23,761 nucleotides of DNA from Candidatus Hermodarchaeota archaeon (GCA_016840595.1 JAEOSA010000006.1:1-23761), one strand, 5' to 3'; shown: positions 1 through 8,687, numbered from the stretch's first letter. A program made the numbers and translations. Notes: generated from the letters alone by a model not told the origin.

Positions 1-353
1 CCTGATGGTGCATTTGACCGGTCTATTCCTGCATTGGCCATCAAGGTGTTATCCTTAATGGTCAGGAGTACATGAGGTACACCCCCGAGTATTTCATCCG
101 CTTCTTCCAAGATGATTTGAACTAAATGCGCATCCACTTCATAACGCTCAGCTAATTCTTGTGCTTGAGGGGAAACCGAAACCGTCGACAATTTACGAAT
201 TCGGTTTTGCGCTGTTGCAACAACTGTTTCAGCCACAATGATGATATCTTGAGATTCTACTGTTAGCCCTTGTTCTGCAATGGCTGAAAACAGTTTTTCA
301 ATTAGGTCATCTCCAGGCTGGACAATTGGAGTCCTAATACCTATTAGCTCCAT
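1..353 (-). CDS. cofE: Coenzyme F420-0:L-glutamate ligase, N-terminal part (cut by window edge)
   Basis: Partial gene: about 117 codons are visible and the rest lies left of the window. CofE adds gamma-linked glutamates to F420-0 using GTP, the last step in making the deazaflavin hydride carrier F420, in the cytoplasm. The visible translation opens MELIGIRTPIVQPGDD. It continues with IIIVAETVVATAQNRIRKL, then a LAERYEVDAHLVQIILEEAD segment, and ends NAGIDRSNAPSG. The PGDD, VVAETVVA and NAGIDRSN blocks are the conserved signature of the family. The ATG at 353 lies 6 nt after the folP stop, so the two genes form one transcription unit. No strong ribosome binding site is visible, which suggests translational coupling to folP. 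The family call is secure. What remains unseen is whether the protein has the C-terminal nitroreductase-like extension found in some bacterial forms. Confidence 0.93.
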   Translation of the reverse strand, partial: MELIGIRTPIVQPGDDLIEKLFSAIAEQGLTVESQDIIIVAETVVATAQNRIRKLSTVSVSPQAQELAERYEVDAHLVQIILEEADEILGGVPHVLLTIKDNTLMANAGIDRSNAPS

Positions 354-359
354 TTTTCT

Positions 360-1193
360 TCACATTCTTGAGTTACTAGAAAACGCAGTGACCATTTTTG
401 CGCAGTCACTCGTTGCGCGAACATCATGAGCTCGAATAACATGAGCACCTTCCAGTATGGCAATTGTCACAGCTGCAAGTGTCCCAAATAGACGGTCTTG
501 GGGAGAAGGATAGCCCAAAACCTTGCCGATGAAACTTTTCCTAGACACGCCCAGTAAAATTGGTCTTTTCAGAATCCGGATTTTCCTTAAGTTCAGAATG
601 AGTTCCAAGTCATTTTGGAACGGTTTGCCAAATCCAAGACCTGGATCTACAACAACAAGGTTTGAGGGAATTTCTGCAGTATGAGCAAAATGGAGACTCC
701 TTCTCAATGCGGATATTACCTGAGTACTAGTAGTCCGGTCACCTGGTCGGTTTTTTGTAGCCATTAGCACGCAACTTGCGCCAGCATCTTTGATGATTTT
801 AGCCATATTGGGATCAAATTTCAACCCAGATACATCATTGACAATAGTTGCACCTTTTTCCAAGGCAACCTGTGCAACTGATGCCCGGTATGTATCGATT
901 GATACTGGTACATCCCAGTTTTTTACAATGTATTGAATAATCTTGACTACGCGCTTTTTTTCTATCTCAACTGGCGGTATTGGAGAACCAGGTGCGGTTG
1001 ATACACCACCAATATCAAGCATATCAACATTCTCATCTACCATTCTCTCAACGGCTGAGAGAACTTCCTTGGAAGAGGCATAGTATGAATTCTGGTAGAA
1101 AGCGTGGGGATCCAGATTGATAATTCCCATTATGGCTACTGGCTGATTGTCACCTACACTTACTGAACCAAGCTGTGCTTGAGAAGAACTCAT
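360..1193 (-). CDS. folP: Dihydropteroate synthase
   Basis: 277 aa TIM-barrel enzyme joining 6-hydroxymethyl-dihydropterin pyrophosphate to p-aminobenzoate in folate-type cofactor synthesis. Family blocks appear in order: MGIINLDPHAFY (variant of the pterin-site MGxxNxTPDSF), LDIGGVSTAPG, VSIDTYR, IVNDVSG, VVDPGLGFGK, LLGVSRKSFIG and the terminal IRAHDV. The length is normal for a stand-alone enzyme. The NLDPHAFY and GGVSTAPG variants depart from the bacterial consensus, so a relaxed or altered pABA-side substrate is possible. The start is well placed: GGTGA sits 6 nt upstream of the ATG at 1193. It is followed after 6 nt by cofE, pairing pterin and F420 cofactor synthesis in one operon, and is divergent from gcvT, a tetrahydrofolate-dependent enzyme. 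Confidence 0.9.
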   Translation of the reverse strand: MSSSQAQLGSVSVGDNQPVAIMGIINLDPHAFYQNSYYASSKEVLSAVERMVDENVDMLDIGGVSTAPGSPIPPVEIEKKRVVKIIQYIVKNWDVPVSIDTYRASVAQVALEKGATIVNDVSGLKFDPNMAKIIKDAGASCVLMATKNRPGDRTTSTQVISALRRSLHFAHTAEIPSNLVVVDPGLGFGKPFQNDLELILNLRKIRILKRPILLGVSRKSFIGKVLGYPSPQDRLFGTLAAVTIAILEGAHVIRAHDVRATSDCAKMVTAFSSNSRM

Positions 1194-1262
1194 TAGTGCT
1201 CACCAAAAACTTAATGCCACTTGCCCAAATAAGAAATCGACCGTTCCACAGAGGTTACTGCT
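1194..1262. promoter_or_regulatory. Divergent folP / gcvT promoter region
   Basis: This 69-bp gap separates two divergent genes. On the minus strand an AT-rich TTCTTATTT lies about 35-45 nt before the folP ATG, with GGTGA at 1204-1200. On the plus strand CTTAATG near 1210 could serve gcvT, whose ribosome binding site is GAGGT at 1251-1255. The positions fit archaeal TATA-type promoters, but both boxes are weak matches. Confidence 0.4.
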
Positions 1263-2402
1263 TTGACTGAATTAAAATTACTTACAACACATTTGCACGA
1301 TTGGCATGAGGATTATGGAGCCAAAATGGTGTCATTTGCAGGGTATCACATGCCCTTAAATTACCAAGCCATCACTTTAGAACATATTACTACTCGAAAA
1401 GCTGCAGGGATTTTTGATGTAACCCACATGGGTCGAGCAATGATTACCGGTTCAGAAGCCACCCAATATCTTGACAACCTCTTACCTACACGGATTCACC
1501 GATTGGAAAACGGTGCGGGAACATACAGTGCTTTCTGCACCAAAAATGGAGGCATCGTTGATGACCTCTTCCTGTTCCGCTTGGCAGATAATGAGTATTA
1601 TATGGTAGTCAACGGAGCGAATCGAAAGAAAGACTTCGGTTGGATGAAAAAACACGCTAAGGAATTTAATGTCAAGATTTCAAATATTTCTGATAGCACT
1701 CCGATGTTTGCCCTTCAAGGACCTGCAGCGGTAAAGATCTTACAGAAACTCACATCAATTGATTTGGATTCAGTTCCCCGTTTTCACTCAGTGAAAACGA
1801 AGCTAAACAGATTTGATGTCATCGCCACGCGTAGTGGGTATACAGGAGAGGATGGATTTGAAATTGCACAGCTCAATGTAAATCTTGACAAAAAAGAATT
1901 GGCAGTTCAATTATGGGAAGATATTCTTGAGCACGGGAAGGAAGAAGGAATCGTCCCAGTCGGTTTAGCCGCACGGGATACTCTTCGCCTTGAGGCAGGA
2001 ATGGTACTTTATGGAAACGACATCAACGAGGATACCAGTCCATTTCAAGCACGGATTGGATTTGTTGTCCATTTGAAAAAAGAGAAATTCATAGGTAAAG
2101 AGGCGCTGGTTGCCGAGAAGGCTGAAAAACCCCAACGACTTCGGGTAGGACTCATTATGTTGGGGAAAGGAATACCAAGAACAGGTAACCCAATTTATGC
2201 AAAAGGTGAAGTGATTGGAGAAGTCACAAGTGGATCCATTTCTCCGCTTCTCCGAAAAGGAGTAGCTTTAGGGTATGTGAACCGGGCCTTCCGAGTATCA
2301 GAAACCCTTGTGCATATTGAGATAGGTAAGAAGAAACGGTGGGCTGAAATCTATCACCCTAAGAAACTGCTCGCCCAAATCAAGAAACAGGCAAATAAGT
2401 AA
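1263..2402 (+). CDS. gcvT: Aminomethyltransferase (glycine cleavage T-protein)
   Basis: 379 aa, normal for GcvT. It transfers the methylene group from the aminomethyl-lipoyl H-protein to tetrahydropterin or tetrahydrofolate, releasing ammonia, in glycine cleavage. Visible signatures are GAKMVSFAGYHMPL (res. 19-32), GIFDVTHMGR, NGGIVDDLFLFR with the catalytic Asp at about 100-101, ALQGPAA, SGYTGEDGFEI, GLAARDTLRLEAGM and the C-terminal barrel EVTSGSISPLLRKGVALGYV. The start is TTG, supported by GAGGT 7 nt upstream (1251-1255); no ATG gives a full-length protein. No gcvH, gcvP or lpd is in the window. Its divergence from folP links it to the folate-type cofactor it needs. A YgfZ-like Fe-S maturation role is less likely because the full active-site region is present. 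Confidence 0.93.
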   Translation: MTELKLLTTHLHDWHEDYGAKMVSFAGYHMPLNYQAITLEHITTRKAAGIFDVTHMGRAMITGSEATQYLDNLLPTRIHRLENGAGTYSAFCTKNGGIVDDLFLFRLADNEYYMVVNGANRKKDFGWMKKHAKEFNVKISNISDSTPMFALQGPAAVKILQKLTSIDLDSVPRFHSVKTKLNRFDVIATRSGYTGEDGFEIAQLNVNLDKKELAVQLWEDILEHGKEEGIVPVGLAARDTLRLEAGMVLYGNDINEDTSPFQARIGFVVHLKKEKFIGKEALVAEKAEKPQRLRVGLIMLGKGIPRTGNPIYAKGEVIGEVTSGSISPLLRKGVALGYVNRAFRVSETLVHIEIGKKKRWAEIYHPKKLLAQIKKQANK

Positions 2403-2417
2403 ACAGAGACAATTTCC

Positions 2418-2723
2418 TTACTTTGATTCCCAGTCATTATCAATTTCTTGAGCAAAGCTAACAAGCAGTTGTGCAACTGGATGTTTCGGATTTAAATGGA
2501 GGATTCGCCTACGTCGGAAGAACCGAATATCCGAAACAATTCCCGCTTTTATCAGAGGAAGAAGACAACGTTCAACAGAGGATACTGAAACTTTCGCACG
2601 CCGTGCAAGCATAGAAAGATGCATCGTTGTATCTTTCTGTTGAATGAGCACTTCGAGAAGTCGAACCTGTGGAGTGTCACCGAACAACTCTTTTAATCGA
2701 CCCATTGGATGTAGCCAACTCAC
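2418..2723 (-). CDS. Small winged-helix transcriptional regulator
   Basis: 101 aa single-domain DNA-binding protein. Residues about 14-80 form a winged helix: LLEVLIQQKDTTMHLSMLARRAKV, then a recognition helix VSVSSVERCLLPLIKAGIV, then a basic wing FFRRRRILHLNP. The rest is a short C-terminal helix, with no ligand domain. The frame opens with GTG at 2723. An AT-rich CTTTATTG at 2754-2747 lies about 27 nt upstream, the spacing expected for a leaderless archaeal mRNA starting at this GTG. An in-frame ATG at 2705 is the alternative. It lies 77 nt downstream of pyrH on the same strand and converges on gcvT with a 15-nt gap. I cannot name its target; autoregulation or control of pyrH is only a guess. 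Confidence 0.75.
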   Translation of the reverse strand: MSWLHPMGRLKELFGDTPQVRLLEVLIQQKDTTMHLSMLARRAKVSVSSVERCLLPLIKAGIVSDIRFFRRRRILHLNPKHPVAQLLVSFAQEIDNDWESK

Positions 2724-2800
2724 CGCTCTGGAAGTGAACCTGATGTCAATAAAGGTAAACTCTTACAAAAAAGGTTTGCCGCGAAAGCCATCAACATGGT

Positions 2801-3496
2801 CTAAAGCTGTGATGGCACGACTTTAGTACCAATTTTTCCCTTTTCTAAGGCTTGTACAATATTTTCGGGGATTGTTCCATTTACAAACCAGACTTCGATT
2901 TGGGCTCGTTGGATTATATCTAGGGCTGGTTTATCAAAAAGGGGGTAAGTTCCAGGTTGGCTTTCTAGGGGGGTGATAATATTTCGTAATTGATCAATGG
3001 TAATTTCTAACAGGAGCTTTGCCTGAGTGAATTTCTTAGGATCGCTGTCATAGACGCCTTCAACGTCAGTGACGTTAAGCAGAATTTTTGAATTCGTTAA
3101 TTCAGCAACTTGGGCAGCAACAGCATTAGTAGATTGGCCAGGACGAAGACCACCGAGAATAAGAAGGCGTTCATCATTTTGAAGGCTAGCTAGTTGTTCT
3201 TCACTCATTATTGGAGTTGGATAGGCAATATCTTGTAATGCTGTGATCATCAGTTGGGCACAAACCCAAGTTGCAGCGATACCCAGCTGGTCCAAGGTGT
3301 CACGGTTTGCACCGAGTAATTTTCCACTTTTCACCAATGATTTCGCAAGGACACCTCCACCGATTACTAACACGATGTTATGCCCGAGTTCCTTAATTTG
3401 TCGAATTGCGTTGGCAATTCCCTGATATCGAGTAATATCGAACTGTTCATCCTCATCAAAAAGAAGAGATCCACCAATTTTTATTACGAGTTTCAT
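2801..3496 (-). CDS. pyrH: Uridylate (UMP) kinase, archaeal type
   Basis: 231 aa amino-acid-kinase-fold enzyme phosphorylating UMP to UDP with ATP. Visible motifs: KIGGSLL at the N-terminus (res. 6-12), VLVIGGGVLAK (42-52), the segment LGGLRPGQSTNAVAAQVAEL, and the nucleotide-binding NVTDVEGVYDSDPKKF (141-156). The GGLRPGQSTNAVA block and GGG without a HGxGSFGH histidine point to UMP kinase, not isopentenyl phosphate kinase or acetylglutamate kinase. The length matches archaeal PyrH (about 225-230 aa). AGAGGCG lies just upstream of the ATG at 3496. It is divergent from aRF1 across 110 bp and is followed by a small winged-helix gene on the same strand. Confidence 0.9.
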   Translation of the reverse strand: MKLVIKIGGSLLFDEDEQFDITRYQGIANAIRQIKELGHNIVLVIGGGVLAKSLVKSGKLLGANRDTLDQLGIAATWVCAQLMITALQDIAYPTPIMSEEQLASLQNDERLLILGGLRPGQSTNAVAAQVAELTNSKILLNVTDVEGVYDSDPKKFTQAKLLLEITIDQLRNIITPLESQPGTYPLFDKPALDIIQRAQIEVWFVNGTIPENIVQALEKGKIGTKVVPSQL

Positions 3497-3606
3497 CGGA
3501 ACGCCTCTGTAGTTCGAAAAGTTTTTGGATACCTTTAACGGTTGCTGCTCGCACTTAATATCGCATACATGCCTTTTTGCTTTATGTGAGTAAGGAGTTG
3601 CTATCT
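3497..3606. promoter_or_regulatory. Divergent pyrH / aRF1 promoter region
   Basis: This 110-bp spacer lies between divergent starts. A plus-strand TTAATAT at about 3554-3560 would give a transcript start near 3583, 24 nt before the aRF1 ATG and upstream of its GGAG site at 3594-3597. A minus-strand GTTAAAGG near 3540 could serve pyrH. These are assigned by spacing only. Confidence 0.35.
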
Positions 3607-4866
3607 ATGTCCACTACTAGCGAATCGTATCAGCGGTTCAGACTCAAGAAGGTAGTGGACACTCTCGCAGAGAAAAAAGGACTTCATACGGAGTTAATAA
3701 CCCTTTACATTCCACCCGAACGTCAAATGAGCGATGTGCTCTCAACACTACGAACGGAATATGGAACTGCAACCAACATCAAATCTAAATCAACACGAAA
3801 GAATGTGATGGATGCAATCCAAACGGTAATCCAACGTTTGAAAATCATTCCTAAACCTCCACCTAATGGATTAGCCGTGTTCGCGGGTGCTATTCCTCAT
3901 GGAGCCCCTGGTAGCGAAAAAATGGAAATATATCTGATTGAACCGCCAGAGCCAGTGAATGTATACATCTACCGATGTGCTGCAGAATTCTGGCTCGATC
4001 CTCTGCGCGAAATGTTAACCCCAAAGGATAGTTATGGGTTAATCTCAATTGACCGAAGTGCCGCGGCTTGGGCCATACTACGCGGTACCAACTTACAGGT
4101 TGTAAAAACGATTAAATCGGGGATTATGGGCAAACACCGAGCAGGCGGACAAAGTCAGCGGCGGTTCGAACGTCTCATAGAACAGGCTGCACATGAATTT
4201 CTCACTCGATCCAGTGAATTAACAAGAGAATTATTCGAAGATATTCCGGATTTAAGGGGAGTAATCATAGGGGGTCCAGGTTTCACAAAAGAAGTCTTTT
4301 CAGAGAAGGGCTATCTGTCTTCTCCGTTGAAGGATAAGGTTTTAGCAGTTCTTGACACAGCCTATTCTGGAGAGGAGGGCATCCGAGCCTTAGTGGAAAA
4401 ATCAGGAGAGATTCTTCGAAACCAACGCTTAATGGAAGAAAAGCATCTCGTCCAACGTTTCCTTGGTGAACTTGCTCGCGATACTGGTCGGGCTACATAT
4501 GGTGAAAAACAAGTCCGAGAAGCACTCGACCGAGGTGCAGTTGATATCATCTTAGTCTCTGAGGGTATCGAATTCTCACGAATTACAATTAATTGTAGCT
4601 CTTGCGGTCACACTACTGAGAGAACCCTGACACCAGATGCAATAACACGATTCGAGAATGAGCTAGCCAATCAACAGTGTACAAAGTGTCAAAACCAGAC
4701 TTTGCAAATTACTGAATCGCAAGATATCATTGAAGAGTTAGGAGAATTATCGAACAAAACAGGAGCTAAAATCGAAATCATATCACCTGAAACTGAAGAA
4801 GGGAAACAGCTCCTCAGCGCATTTCGGGGTATTGCCGCCATCCTTCGTTGGGCTGATCAGGCTTAG
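3607..4866 (+). CDS. prf1: Peptide chain release factor aRF1
   Basis: 419 aa class I release factor reading all three stop codons and triggering peptidyl-tRNA hydrolysis. Domain 1 has TATNIKS at residues 54-60 (family TASNIKS) and YRCAAEF (YxCxxxF) at 122-128 for stop-codon recognition. Domain 2 has RAGGQSQRRFER, with the catalytic GGQ at 180-182. Domain 3 keeps a zinc-ribbon-like pair, CSSC and CTKC. I place the start at ATG 3607 because GGAG at 3594-3597 precedes it by 9 nt; the frame remains open 10 codons upstream to a TTG at 3577, with no site there. It is monocistronic, with a stem-loop and T-run after the stop. Confidence 0.96.
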   Translation: MSTTSESYQRFRLKKVVDTLAEKKGLHTELITLYIPPERQMSDVLSTLRTEYGTATNIKSKSTRKNVMDAIQTVIQRLKIIPKPPPNGLAVFAGAIPHGAPGSEKMEIYLIEPPEPVNVYIYRCAAEFWLDPLREMLTPKDSYGLISIDRSAAAWAILRGTNLQVVKTIKSGIMGKHRAGGQSQRRFERLIEQAAHEFLTRSSELTRELFEDIPDLRGVIIGGPGFTKEVFSEKGYLSSPLKDKVLAVLDTAYSGEEGIRALVEKSGEILRNQRLMEEKHLVQRFLGELARDTGRATYGEKQVREALDRGAVDIILVSEGIEFSRITINCSSCGHTTERTLTPDAITRFENELANQQCTKCQNQTLQITESQDIIEELGELSNKTGAKIEIISPETEEGKQLLSAFRGIAAILRWADQA

Positions 4867-4897
4867 GTTAAAAATTCTTGGAGAAAGCCTTTTTAAC
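4867..4897 (+). terminator. Stem-loop with T-run after aRF1
   Basis: GTTAAAAA at 4867-4874 pairs perfectly with TTTTTAAC at 4890-4897 around a 15-nt loop. It begins just after the aRF1 stop codon, and the 3' arm includes a run of five T. This fits U-tract termination between aRF1 and valS. The stem is AT-rich and therefore weak. Confidence 0.45.
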
Positions 4898-4987
4898 ATG
4901 CGAAAGAATGCCGTCCACTAGTCAAACAAAAAATAATCAACTAAAACCCATTTACCGCCACCTAAACTATTGAACTAGAGGTTTCTA

Positions 4988-7384
4988 ATGATGGGGCAAA
5001 ATACACAATTAAAAGAAAAACGCTGGCAACCAGAAATCGAATTAGAAATCCTTGAGCTTTGGACCAAAGAGCAGCTTTACACTTTCCAACGGGAAACCCA
5101 GAGCCCCATCTATTCCATAGACATACCTCCTCCTTACCTAAGTGGACCTTGGCACATTGGCGGCGCTATCCATTATGCTCAAATTGATATGATTGCAAGA
5201 ACAAAACGCATGGAAGGTTATGAGGTCATTTTCCCTATGGGGCTAGACCGTAATGGACTACCCATTGAGGTCCAAGTGGAAAAAGCTTACAACATAAGCA
5301 TGCATGATATTCCGCGTCAAGAGTTTCTGAACAAGTGTGCTGAATTTCTGGACCGGAATGAAAGACTCATTGTTGCAATGGCTCAACGTTTGGGTTTGAG
5401 TTGTAACTCCTTCAAACACGACGAGATGTATCGTACTGATCATCCAGATTATCGTGCAATTACACAACACACGTTCATTGAACTATACAATCAAGAACTC
5501 GTCTATATCGATGATCGCCCCAATAACTGGTGTTCCGAATGCGGAACTACCATCGCAGATGCTGAAGTTGAGTATAAAGACATTGAAACCACCCTTTCAA
5601 CACTGAAATTCACTATTGAGGATTCAGGTGAAGAATTACCCATTGCAACTACACGACCTGAACTCCTATCAGCATGCGCAGCTGTTCTCGTTAACCCAGA
5701 TGACGAACGATACCAACATCTTCAAAATAAAACCGCGATTACACCGTTATACAATAAACGAGTTCCTATCATTCCGCACCACGAAGCTCGGATTGAATTT
5801 GGTACCGGCGTCGTTATGGTTTGCAGTTATGGCGATTATACAGATGTTAGACTATTTCGAGAACTACAGCTCCAACCAATCAACGCACTAGATGCCGATG
5901 GGAAAATGACAGAAGCTGCAGGTCCTTACAAAGACATGACGATTAAGGAAGCACGAAAAGCGATTCTCGATGACCTCCACAAGAAGGACCTAGTTCTCAA
6001 ACAAGAGACTATTTCTCATCGAACTCCCACCTGTTGGCGAAGTCGCAACCCCATTGAATTCATTGCCATGCCCGAATACTATTTGAAACAAACACCATAC
6101 CTTGATGACCTCCGCAATGTCATCGATGAAATGACTTTCTTTCCCCTCGCAAACAAGCAGATTCTCATCGATTGGATAAACAGCGTCAATCGGGACTGGC
6201 CTATTAGCCGTCGCAGATTTTATGGTACCGAAATCCCTCTTTGGTATTGTAAAAACTGTGACGAGACCATTGTTCCTCCAGCTGGTCCATATTATCAACC
6301 ATGGAAGAATCCTCCACCAGTTAAGAAGTGCCCTAAATGCGGGGCTTCGGATAATTTCGAAGGAGAAACTCGGACTATGGACACTTGGATGGACTCATCC
6401 ATCAGTTCCCTTATTGTTACTTTCTATACTAAAGACAATGAACTCTTTCAGCGTATCTTTCCAGCTAGCATTCGCCCCCAAGGGAAAGATATTGTTCGCA
6501 CTTGGCTTTTCTATTCAATTTTACGTGTCTACCAGCTTTTCAAGGCTCCCGCCTTCAACTACGTCTGGATTAGCGGGATGGGCCTTGATGAGCATGGAGA
6601 AAGAATGAGTAAATCCCGAGGAAATATTATTGACCCTAACCCAATGTTCGACCAATATGGCACAGACGCATTACGTCTTTGGGGTGCTCTTGAAGCCTCT
6701 TTGGGCTCTGATTTCCGATTTAGTGAAGGCCGCCTTGCAGGAGCACATCGATTTCTTACTAAACTTTGGAATATTTCCCGATTCATCTCTGGATTCCCAC
6801 AAATCAATGGCGAAGATATCGAACTCCAACCAGCTGATCACTGGATTCTCTCCGCACTAAACGATTTAATCAATCGCGCCAGAGACGGTTATAACAAACT
6901 CGACTTCATAGTTCCTGCCCGTGAACTTCGCACCTTCACTTGGGACCTCTTTGCGAGCCATTACCTTGAACTCGTCAAAGGACGCGCCTATTCCAAAGAG
7001 GATGATCCAGGACGGAACGCCGCGTGGTTTACTCTTCATAAGATTCTGCATGCCACCCTCAAACTCTTGGCACCGATTTGCCCTTTCATCACCGAGAAAA
7101 TTCATCGTACCCTCTATGATACGGATACATCTATTCACAAATTATACTTCCCTGAACCTATTGATGGAATTGAAAAAGGCCATCCCACTGATACCTTAAT
7201 CCAATTTAATGCTGACCTCTGGAAACACAAAAAAGATCACAAAATGAGCCTCCGTGCCCCTATCTCAACAGTTTCAGCAGCAAAGACTCTCAAACCCTAC
7301 GCCGAGGATCTTAAACGGATGCATAACATTGAAACCATCAAATTTACCACAAAGGGCAACACAAAAATACTCCCACCAAAATAA
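4988..7384 (+). CDS. valS: Valyl-tRNA synthetase
   Basis: 798 aa class Ia synthetase charging tRNA-Val. The Rossmann domain carries HIGG (res. 56-59, HIGH-type) after SIDIPPPYLSGPW, with FPMGLDRNGLPIEV following. The CP1 editing domain starts at PIATTRPELLSACAAV. The second signature is RMSKS at 539-543 (KMSKS-type). Zinc-knuckle cysteines are seen at C182/C185, C421/C424 and C448/C451. MDTWMDSSIS and FPASIRPQGKDIVRTW are ValRS blocks that separate it from IleRS and LeuRS. It is shorter than the usual 860-890 aa, with a reduced C-terminus and no long coiled-coil arm. GAGGT at 4978-4982 precedes ATGATG; the second ATG (4991) has the more usual 8-nt spacing. tRNA-Ala begins 13 nt after the stop, so the mRNA probably runs into the tRNA. 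Confidence 0.95.
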   Translation: MMGQNTQLKEKRWQPEIELEILELWTKEQLYTFQRETQSPIYSIDIPPPYLSGPWHIGGAIHYAQIDMIARTKRMEGYEVIFPMGLDRNGLPIEVQVEKAYNISMHDIPRQEFLNKCAEFLDRNERLIVAMAQRLGLSCNSFKHDEMYRTDHPDYRAITQHTFIELYNQELVYIDDRPNNWCSECGTTIADAEVEYKDIETTLSTLKFTIEDSGEELPIATTRPELLSACAAVLVNPDDERYQHLQNKTAITPLYNKRVPIIPHHEARIEFGTGVVMVCSYGDYTDVRLFRELQLQPINALDADGKMTEAAGPYKDMTIKEARKAILDDLHKKDLVLKQETISHRTPTCWRSRNPIEFIAMPEYYLKQTPYLDDLRNVIDEMTFFPLANKQILIDWINSVNRDWPISRRRFYGTEIPLWYCKNCDETIVPPAGPYYQPWKNPPPVKKCPKCGASDNFEGETRTMDTWMDSSISSLIVTFYTKDNELFQRIFPASIRPQGKDIVRTWLFYSILRVYQLFKAPAFNYVWISGMGLDEHGERMSKSRGNIIDPNPMFDQYGTDALRLWGALEASLGSDFRFSEGRLAGAHRFLTKLWNISRFISGFPQINGEDIELQPADHWILSALNDLINRARDGYNKLDFIVPARELRTFTWDLFASHYLELVKGRAYSKEDDPGRNAAWFTLHKILHATLKLLAPICPFITEKIHRTLYDTDTSIHKLYFPEPIDGIEKGHPTDTLIQFNADLWKHKKDHKMSLRAPISTVSAAKTLKPYAEDLKRMHNIETIKFTTKGNTKILPPK

Positions 7385-7397
7385 CCCCGAAGCCGAT

Positions 7398-7472
7398 GGG
7401 GTGGTAGATCAGCGGTAGATCGCGTGTCTCGCACACACGAGGCCCCGGGTTCAAATCCCGGCCACTCCACCA
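7398..7472 (+). tRNA. tRNA-Ala (anticodon CGC)
   Basis: A full cloverleaf can be folded by eye. The acceptor is GGGGTGG/CCACTCC, with the G3-U70 pair that identifies alanine tRNAs. The D-stem is GATC/GATC and the anticodon stem is CGTGT/ACACG around CTCGCAC (anticodon 7430-7432). The T-arm is CCGGG-TTCAAAT-CCCGG, the discriminator is A, and CCA is encoded. There is no intron. It lies 13 nt after valS and is probably cotranscribed. Confidence 0.96.
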
Positions 7473-7540
7473 ATACGAAATCAGCTTTGGCAAAATCCAT
7501 ATAAACGAAAAAAGTCTACGCGCATCAACGTACTTCATGT

Positions 7541-7617
7541 GGGCCGGTGGCCTAGCTTGGTAGGGCACTCGGCTGATAACCGAGAGGTCGCGGGTTCGAA
7601 GCCCGTCCGGCCCACCA
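7541..7617 (+). tRNA. tRNA-Ile (anticodon GAT)
   Basis: The acceptor is GGGCCGG/CCGGCCC, seven perfect pairs. The anticodon arm is CTCGG-CTGATAA-CCGAG, giving GAT. The T-loop is TTCGAAG, the discriminator is A, and CCA is encoded. There is no intron. It lies 68 nt after tRNA-Ala on the same strand. An AT-rich ATAAACGAAAAAAG near 7500 could be its own promoter, but readthrough from valS and tRNA-Ala is equally possible. Confidence 0.96.
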
Positions 7618-7717
7618 TTTTCCGTTTTTCGAGATGAATTAATAACACACCTTCATCGAACACATGATAAGCTATTATCGTGAAGGAAAAAAAGAGAGTT
7701 CAATTGTGGTGAATAAT

Positions 7718-8674
7718 ATGGAAGCCCGGAAACTACAACGTGTGGGAGCTTCATTTCTCCTTTCGGTCCCAAAGCAATGGGTAGAGGAGCAGGGACTAAA
7801 GAAGGGTTCAATGATTTTGGTACATGAACGGGCAGATGGAATGCTTATCATCAATCCTAGACTTGAAGAGGAACCACTTCGACTTCGCAGTATTATCTCG
7901 GATCCATCCAATGTTTCTCGAAATATACTTGCTTGTTATTTGGCTGGCAACGATGTGATTGAAGTTAATCTCGGAGAAGCGATGACGCCCACCTTGAAGC
8001 GCGAAGTGAAAGGAATGGCTGAATTCCTTGTTGGAGTTGAAATTATGGAAGAAGAAGCCTCCGGCATGACTTTACAGTGTATGATTCCTAGGAGTATCGA
8101 TTTACGGACCTACTTACGGCGAACCTATGGGATTGCAGCAAAGATGCATGAAGATGCGATTCATGCGTTTATCCGCAATGATCAAGAGCTGGCACAAGAC
8201 GTTATTGACAGAGATCGAGAAGTAGATCGGTTGTATTTTTTGGTCGTCCGACAACTTCGGAAAGCAATTGCCTCACCAAGCGGTGATTTACTACTTTCTC
8301 CACTCAACCTCTTGGACTATCGGCTGGTCGCAAAGGAAGTAGAAGCAATTGCAGATGGATGTGCGAGCATAGCAGAACAAGTAGTCACAGAAGGGTATAT
8401 TTTTCCACCGCGACCGTTTTCACAAGTATTAACAAAACTCAGTAATCAAGTCTTAATCGCGCATCGAGAAGCAATTACAGCCGTCCTCCAACAGAATAGT
8501 GTACGAGCACGAAAGGTAATTGCGCAGAAACAATCGATTTCAAAACTGGTTTTCGAACTTACCGAAGTGCTAGCGAGACAGGATTTGTCTGTTTTACCTG
8601 TGTTCGATCGGGTAATCCACAACGTGGAACGAATTTTTGAATCGAGCATTGACATAGCTGACCTTGTAATATAG
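7718..8674 (+). CDS. AbrB-PhoU phosphate-type regulator
   Basis: 318 aa. Residues 1-47 (opening MEARKLQRVGASFLLSVPK, then GLKKGSMILVHERADGMLIINP) are a swapped-hairpin SpoVT/AbrB DNA-binding domain. Residues about 120-315 are helical and acidic/basic in heptads, with the PhoU-like segments MHEDAIHAFIRNDQELAQDVIDRDREVDRLYF and RVIHNVERIFESSIDIADL. Archaeal AbrB-PhoU fusions are annotated as phosphate uptake regulators. No pst transporter is nearby, so the signal and targets are unknown. GGTGA at 7708-7712 lies 5 nt before ATG 7718; the frame extends 18 codons further upstream without a site. It converges on tRNA-Ser with a 13-nt gap. Confidence 0.85.
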   Translation: MEARKLQRVGASFLLSVPKQWVEEQGLKKGSMILVHERADGMLIINPRLEEEPLRLRSIISDPSNVSRNILACYLAGNDVIEVNLGEAMTPTLKREVKGMAEFLVGVEIMEEEASGMTLQCMIPRSIDLRTYLRRTYGIAAKMHEDAIHAFIRNDQELAQDVIDRDREVDRLYFLVVRQLRKAIASPSGDLLLSPLNLLDYRLVAKEVEAIADGCASIAEQVVTEGYIFPPRPFSQVLTKLSNQVLIAHREAITAVLQQNSVRARKVIAQKQSISKLVFELTEVLARQDLSVLPVFDRVIHNVERIFESSIDIADLVI

Positions 8675-8687
8675 CAGAAAAGGAAAG

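Noticed and set aside
2801..3496. Isopentenyl phosphate kinase or acetylglutamate kinase for the amino-acid kinase gene
   Set aside because: The IPK histidine motif (HGxGSFGH) is absent; GGLRPGQSTNAVA and NVTDVEGVYDSDPKK match archaeal UMP kinase.
4988..7384. Isoleucyl- or leucyl-tRNA synthetase, suggested by the downstream tRNA-Ile
   Set aside because: The editing-domain block TTRPELLSACAAV, MDTWMDSSIS and FPASIRPQGKDIVRTW follow ValRS, and the C-terminal zinc region of IleRS is missing.
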